Of a stretch of 8,713 nt of DNA, positions 6,379 to 8,713 are shown in pieces (within the stretch, counting starts at the first letter, position 1; each line of letters opens with the position of its first letter). Under the pieces are notes generated by a model. It searched no databases. It was not told where the DNA came from and saw only the letters and a list, made by a program, of their open reading frames with translations. Source of the DNA: an uncultured Xanthobacteraceae bacterium (lineage in GTDB: Bacteria; Pseudomonadota; Alphaproteobacteria; Rhizobiales; Xanthobacteraceae); the NCBI GenBank assembly GCA_955652195.1, contig CATPBC010000038.1, positions 1-8,713 of the forward strand, given 5' to 3'. The position numbers were made by a program, and so were the translations under genes.

Positions 6379-6393
6379 AGCTTATGCTAAGCT
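6379..6393 (+). promoter_or_regulatory. Inverted repeat overlapping a -10-like TATGCT
   Basis: AGCTTA (6379-6384), TGC, TAAGCT (6388-6393) is a perfect 6-bp inverted repeat that contains TATGCT (6383-6388), a plausible -10 hexamer 33 nt before the ATG at 6422. No convincing -35 is placed 16-18 bp upstream. A repressor or activator dimer could bind here. Confidence 0.35.
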
Positions 6394-6421
6394 GCGCGCG
6401 TGGATAGCTGGGAGCTTTGCT

Positions 6422-6748
6422 ATGCGCGTAGGAACAAGAATCGCTTTGGCGGTCGGTCTGATCGGAGCGGCGGCCATCGGCAGCACGGCGGTGGTCAAGG
6501 CACAGTACTATTACCCGCCGCCTGGATACGGCCCGCCGCCTGGATACGGCCCGCCGCCTGGATACGGTCCGCCGCCGTACGGTTATGGCGGGCGAACCTG
6601 GAACGGCTGCCCGCCGGGCTATACGGTGCAAGGCGGCGTGTGTCAGCCCTATCAAGGTCCCAGTGGCGGCGGGTGGCGCACTTGGAACGGTTGTCCGCCC
6701 CGCTATACGATCCAGGGTGGCGAGTGCAAGCCGTATCGCGGCTATTAG
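6422..6748 (+). CDS. Small secreted Pro/Gly/Tyr-rich protein with duplicated Cys module
   Basis: The product has 108 residues. ATG 6422 follows GGGAG (6410-6414) at 7 nt. Residues 1-27 are a Sec signal peptide (TRIALAVGLIGAAAIGSTAVVKAQ). Residues 32-52 contain three PPPGYG/PPGYGP units followed by PPPYGYG, a flexible extended region. Then come two copies of a 20-residue module, R58-Y77 and R86-Y105, sharing R-T-W-N-G-C-P-P-x-Y-T-x-Q-G-G-x-C-x-P-Y. Each has two cysteines, C63/C74 and C91/C102, likely to form one disulfide per module in the periplasm. I recall proteins of this look in Bradyrhizobium-like genomes, annotated as hypothetical. The composition suggests a surface or periplasmic protein, perhaps binding a wall or polymer component. 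Three in-phase identical 18-bp DNA units show recent repeat expansion. It appears to be a single-gene unit. Confidence 0.85.
   Translation: MRVGTRIALAVGLIGAAAIGSTAVVKAQYYYPPPGYGPPPGYGPPPGYGPPPYGYGGRTWNGCPPGYTVQGGVCQPYQGPSGGGWRTWNGCPPRYTIQGGECKPYRGY
6514..6567 (+). repeat. Three perfect tandem 18-bp repeats
   Basis: The unit CCCGCCGCCTGGATACGG occurs at 6514-6531, 6532-6549 and 6550-6567 with no mismatches, followed by a partial degenerate copy (TCCGCCGCCGTACGG). It encodes the PPGYGP repeats in frame, so changes in copy number would lengthen or shorten the protein by six residues without a frameshift. Confidence 0.95.
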
Positions 6749-7186
6749 AAATCTGACGTTGCATCGACGCCCAAGCCGGCAAAGCCACCGTGTGTGGACG
6801 GCCGCACAGGAAGAGCGGCCTTGCAAAAAGCGCGTTGCAAACTCGCGCCGAGATTTTGCCACAAAAAGATCGCGCTTCGAATCGGATTTCGAGGCTGGTT
6901 GCAAGTGGGTTGGTATTCAGCGCCGCGCGCGCTGAGGATTCGCGGCATTGCGCCGCACCGCGCTGGTTGAAAGTTTCATTCGAGTTCGACCCCGATCTTC
7001 CTCTCCACTGCGTATTGAGCTTGCATGACAATTTCGGCGCAGCGTTCCAAATTTCCAAGTTCATTTTGTTGAATACAACTACACTAGTGGTCGCGCGGAA
7101 ACATTTATCTGGAAATGAAAATAGCTGCAGCTATATCTGTTCAGATCTGAGGCGACAGCAAACCCCTTGCCGATGGAGAGAATGGA
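6749..7186. other. 438-bp intergenic region before the phasin gene
   Basis: The long frames crossing this region lack ribosome sites, and one runs into the phasin start in another frame; none is convincing. GGCCGC (6800-6805) and GCGGCC (6815-6820) form a 6-bp hairpin with a 9-nt loop but no T-run, a weak 3' end for the upstream gene. The last 150 bp are distinctly more AT-rich, as expected for a promoter region, and contain the palindromes CACTAGTG (7082-7089) and ATAGCTGCAGCTAT (7121-7134). Confidence 0.6.
7121..7134. promoter_or_regulatory. 14-bp perfect palindrome upstream of the phasin gene
   Basis: ATAGCTGCAGCTAT is fully self-complementary and lies 52 nt before the phasin ATG, in an AT-rich stretch beside the -10-like TATATC (7132-7137). 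Phasin genes in several alphaproteobacteria are repressed by PhaR, which binds TGC/GCA-containing inverted repeats near the promoter. The CTGCAG core here fits that idea loosely. The operator role is inferred from position and symmetry only. Confidence 0.5.
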
Positions 7187-7765
7187 ATGGCCAATCCACG
7201 CCAAGCTGAACGCGATTCTAGTGAATCGATGCACGAGACGACCCGAAGGGTGGCCGATCAGGCGTCGCAGACCAGCCGCACAGTGTCAGATGCAGCAGAG
7301 CGTACTGCCCGAGCCGGAACCGAAGCTTTCCGGCGCAATGCCGAAACTTTCAGCAGCACCTGGCGCAACAGTAGTGAGGCGGCAAGCCGCATAGCGGAAC
7401 GATCAGTCGATCAGTTCTCGAAATTGTTCGGCCTGACGGGCGATACCGCAAGAGAAACCATGCAGCAGTCCGCGGGGAATGTTCAGGCGCTCATTGAGAG
7501 CTCGACCTTTGTCGTCGACGGCCTGCAAAATGTCTCCGGAGAATGGATGCGCTTTATGCAGAACCGCATCGAGGAAAATCTCGAACATTTCGAAGAGCTT
7601 CTGGGGTGCCGTACGGCCCACGAATGCATGGCGCTTCAGACCCGCATGGTCCGCGACAATATCGAGGCTCTCCTGCACAGCGCACGCCGTGCATCCGAAG
7701 TATCAACAAAGCTCGCCGACGATGCGGTCAGGAGAATAAGCGATACGGCGCTAGCGCCGCGCTGA
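7187..7765 (+). CDS. Phasin family protein (polyhydroxyalkanoate granule-associated)
   Basis: The product has 192 residues. GGAGAG (7175-7180) sits 6 nt before ATG 7187; a second ATG at 7182 is out of frame. There is no signal peptide. Residues 1-75 are a polar, Ala/Thr/Arg-rich region resembling a long amphipathic helix. The phasin-like domain spans about 95-185: NVQALIESSTFVVDGLQNVSGEW, MRFMQNRIEENLEHFEELL, then TAHECMALQTRMVRDNIEALL, a pattern of amphipathic helices typical of the rhizobial Phasin_2 type. Phasins coat polyhydroxyalkanoate granules in the cytoplasm and control their number, size and access by synthase and depolymerase. No pha synthesis genes are near, which is common for phasin genes. 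It is probably a monocistronic unit with a hairpin immediately downstream (7779-7829) and possible control through the upstream palindrome. Confidence 0.9.
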   Translation: MANPRQAERDSSESMHETTRRVADQASQTSRTVSDAAERTARAGTEAFRRNAETFSSTWRNSSEAASRIAERSVDQFSKLFGLTGDTARETMQQSAGNVQALIESSTFVVDGLQNVSGEWMRFMQNRIEENLEHFEELLGCRTAHECMALQTRMVRDNIEALLHSARRASEVSTKLADDAVRRISDTALAPR

Positions 7766-7778
7766 TGCGTCTTACTCT

Positions 7779-7829
7779 CGGCCGGGAGCGTCAAGCCGGG
7801 TCTGGTGCCTGGAACACGCTCTCCGGCCG
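7779..7829 (+). terminator. Long hairpin after the phasin gene
   Basis: CGGCCGGGAGCGT (7779-7791) pairs with ACGCTCTCCGGCCG (7816-7829) with one bulged base, giving a 13-bp GC-rich stem with a 24-nt loop, 14 nt after the phasin stop. The following ATCGTTCGTC has no continuous T-run, so it is a probable 3'-end structure rather than a textbook terminator. Confidence 0.5.
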
Positions 7830-7835
7830 ATCGTT
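7811..7835 (+). promoter_or_regulatory. EcfG-type general stress promoter match
   Basis: GGAAC (7811-7815), 16 bp, CGTT (7832-7835) matches the consensus known for EcfG/RpoE2-type general stress sigma factors of alphaproteobacteria (GGAAC-N16/17-CGTT). It lies in the distal arm of the phasin hairpin. Transcription would start near 7842 and run toward the hairpin plus T-run at 7861-7891 and the gene at 8089. A match by chance in a window this size is possible. Confidence 0.35.
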
Positions 7836-7860
7836 CGTCAGACTGTATCGTTCGTCGGAG

Positions 7861-7891
7861 TGCGGTGCGCTGTTCCGGCATCGATTTTTTT
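7861..7891 (+). terminator. Small hairpin followed by T7 run
   Basis: TGCGG (7861-7865) pairs with CCGGCA (7875-7880) with one bulged G and a 9-nt loop; after CGA comes an unbroken run of seven T (7885-7891). The stem is short, but this is the clearest T-run in the window. It could end transcripts from the phasin gene or from the promoter match at 7811-7835. Confidence 0.4.
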
Positions 7892-7951
7892 AGGCTTATC
7901 AGCTTTTCACCGCCGCGCCTGAACCAACTCCGTCGCTACGTCTTTTGACGC

Positions 7952-7969
7952 ATTTAAACGCTGTTAAAT
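7952..7969. promoter_or_regulatory. ATTTAA-N6-TTAAAT inverted repeat
   Basis: ATTTAA (7952-7957) and TTAAAT (7964-7969) form a perfect 6-bp inverted repeat with a 6-bp spacer, just after TTGACG (7945-7950), which resembles a -35 box. A -10 at normal distance is poor. It is a candidate operator or promoter for the gene at 8089. Confidence 0.35.
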
Positions 7970-8088
7970 TCAGGCTGCGTTCATCGATCGGGTGTAATTA
8001 ACGCACGGTTGCTGGCCGCGTGGCGGCAATGGGGATGGCTTTCGCTTCCCGCCCATTAGAATTGATTCGGCGAATGGAGCGCGCCCCC

Positions 8089-8331
8089 ATGGCGATCTAC
8101 CGGCTATTGCAGAATTCGGCGTTCGCGCCCGAAGATATCGGTCGGCTCGTCGCCGCCTATGAGGATTGCCTGCGCATCCTCAACTTGGCCGATCGCTCCG
8201 ACCCGATCACCGAGCTCCTCGCCAAAAAAATCATTGAAATCGGGCAGACCGGTATGCGCGACCCGGTTCAGATTAGCCGATTGGCGCTCAAGGAACTGGA
8301 AATCTCAAACCCGAATAATTGCACGCGTTAG
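8089..8331 (+). CDS. Conserved small protein of unknown function
   Basis: I choose ATG 8089 because GGAG (8076-8079) lies 9 nt before it and MAIYRLLQNSAF is the natural beginning of this protein type. The open frame reaches back to GTG 8020 without a ribosome site. The 80-residue product is soluble and mostly helical: MAIYRLLQNSAFAPEDIGRL, then AAYEDCLRILNL, DRSDPITELLAKKIIEIG and RDPVQISRLALKEL. I recognise this as a small protein recurrent in Bradyrhizobium-like genomes with the signature L-x-D-R-x-D-P-I-T-E-x-x-A-x-K-I-I-E and no assigned role; that recognition comes from memory. No signal peptide, membrane segment or metal motif is visible. The ATTTAA-N6-TTAAAT element about 120 nt upstream may belong to its promoter. 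It lies 118 bp before the GlsB-like gene, which has its own promoter candidate. Confidence 0.75.
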   Translation: MAIYRLLQNSAFAPEDIGRLVAAYEDCLRILNLADRSDPITELLAKKIIEIGQTGMRDPVQISRLALKELEISNPNNCTR

Positions 8332-8389
8332 GAGCGGCTCGGGGTGACAAAATTAAGCGTCCACGCACGGCGATCGCGGTGGGTATCTG

Positions 8390-8418
8390 TTGTCGACACC
8401 CAATGCATTCGTTAGATT
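8390..8418 (+). promoter_or_regulatory. Candidate promoter for the GlsB-like gene
   Basis: TTGTCG (8390-8395) and TAGATT (8413-8418) are separated by exactly 17 bp and end 31 nt before ATG 8450. Each matches the sigma-70 consensus at four of six positions. The -35 overlaps the palindrome TGTCGACA (8391-8398). Confidence 0.45.
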
Positions 8419-8449
8419 ATGGGACCATCGGTTTTTGGGGGGAGCGGCC

Positions 8450-8713
8450 ATGTCTCTATCCAATCAAAGTCTGCTGATCATCCTGATTGTTGGCATTGTT
8501 GCGGGCTGGCTCGCCGGCCGAGTGATGGAAGGCGGCGGTTTCGGATTGATTGGCGATCTGATCGTGGGTCTGATCGGCGCGTTTATCGGCGATTGGCTGC
8601 TGCCGCGTATCGGTGTTCACCTCGGCAGCGGCATCATTTCGTTGATTTTGAACGCCTTCATAGGCGCCGTGGTGCTTCTCCTGCTGCTTCGGCTGGTTGG
8701 CGGTGGATGGGGC
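8450..8713 (+). CDS. GlsB/YeaQ/YmgE-family membrane protein, 3' end cut
   Basis: From ATG 8450, behind GGGGGGAG (8436-8443), 88 codons run open to the window edge without a stop. The sequence has three hydrophobic segments: about residues 7-24 (SLLIILIVGIVAGWLAGR), 33-52 (LIGDLIVGLIGAFIGDWLLP) and 61-83 (GIISLILNAFIGAVVLLLLL and on). The glycine-rich pattern AGWLAGRVMEGGGFGLIGDLIVGLIGA is diagnostic of the small stress-associated YeaQ/YmgE family, historically called transglycosylase-associated protein. These are inner-membrane proteins of about 80-100 residues with no known catalytic activity. The ending RLVGGGWG suggests only a few residues, probably a Gly/Trp/Arg tail, are missing. The family link to transglycosylases is only by name and should not be read as a connection to the SLT gene at 3877. 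Confidence 0.88.
   Translation, partial: MSLSNQSLLIILIVGIVAGWLAGRVMEGGGFGLIGDLIVGLIGAFIGDWLLPRIGVHLGSGIISLILNAFIGAVVLLLLLRLVGGGWG

Larger units (their letters stand above)
7766..8088. other. 323-bp intergenic region after the phasin gene
   Basis: It holds, in order, a long hairpin (7779-7829), a GGAAC-N16-CGTT match (7811-7835), two copies of ATCGTTCGTC (7830-7839, 7847-7856), a small hairpin plus T-run (7861-7891), and an ATTTAA-N6-TTAAAT inverted repeat (7952-7969) next to TTGACG (7945-7950). I see no protein gene. A longer reading of the following gene from GTG 8020 is possible but less likely than ATG 8089. Confidence 0.6.

Noticed and set aside
6514..6567. CRISPR-like or iteron array
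   Set aside because: The repeats are contiguous 18-bp units without spacers and encode in-frame peptide repeats.
6338..7064. Two long minus-strand frames (188 and 189 residues) across the secreted repeat protein
   Set aside because: Their low-complexity RRRAVS and AAGRIQ repeats are the antisense reading of the 18-bp tandem repeats.
6790..7209. 139-residue plus-strand frame before the phasin gene
   Set aside because: GTG start without ribosome site, no domain, and it overlaps the phasin start in another frame.
7543..7893. 116-residue frame overlapping the end of the phasin gene
   Set aside because: Out-of-frame shadow that runs through two hairpins.

Overview
The window looks like an ordinary piece of chromosome from a GC-rich alphaproteobacterium, most likely a Hyphomicrobiales member near Bradyrhizobium or another Nitrobacteraceae. 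This is inferred from the protein types: a polyhydroxyalkanoate phasin, an MKRRDFIAWLGG-type Tat leader, small exported proteins that I recall from Bradyrhizobium-like genomes, and a GlsB/YeaQ-type membrane protein. There is no rRNA, tRNA, CRISPR array, insertion sequence, integrase or plasmid function.

Layout. The left edge (3-107, +) is the 3' end of a GlcG/HbpS-type heme-binding gene, followed by a strong hairpin. Next are an exported protein of unknown function (247-1440, +), a Tat-exported FecR-domain protein with a basic Gly/Pro/Arg tail (1507-2454, +), and a zinc-free MDR-family oxidoreductase (2492-3508, +) only 37 bp further on. After a 368-bp gap comes a membrane-anchored lytic transglycosylase (3877-4821, +). 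It converges on a small exported repeat protein (4943-5278, -), with a shared hairpin between the two stops. A divergent 317-bp intergenic region then leads to an AhpD/carboxymuconolactone-decarboxylase-like protein (5596-6255, +), a small secreted repeat protein (6422-6748, +), a phasin (7187-7765, +), a conserved 80-residue protein (8089-8331, +) and a GlsB/YeaQ-like membrane protein (8450 onward, +) that is cut by the window edge.

How the genes fit together. They do not form one pathway. Most appear to be single transcription units separated by hairpins; only the FecR-domain and oxidoreductase genes are close enough to suggest co-transcription. Five products carry a signal peptide or N-terminal anchor, so the envelope is a recurrent theme. 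The phasin, the AhpD-like protein and the GlsB-like protein are types often tied to storage or stress physiology.

I found no convincing new multi-gene system. The best leads are a possible lysozyme-like core in the 397-residue unknown protein, a three-fold helical repeat in the 111-residue protein, a His-to-Arg change beside the CxxC of the AhpD-like protein, a perfect 14-bp palindrome before the phasin gene, and a GGAAC-N16-CGTT general-stress-type promoter match followed about 50 nt later by a hairpin and T-run.
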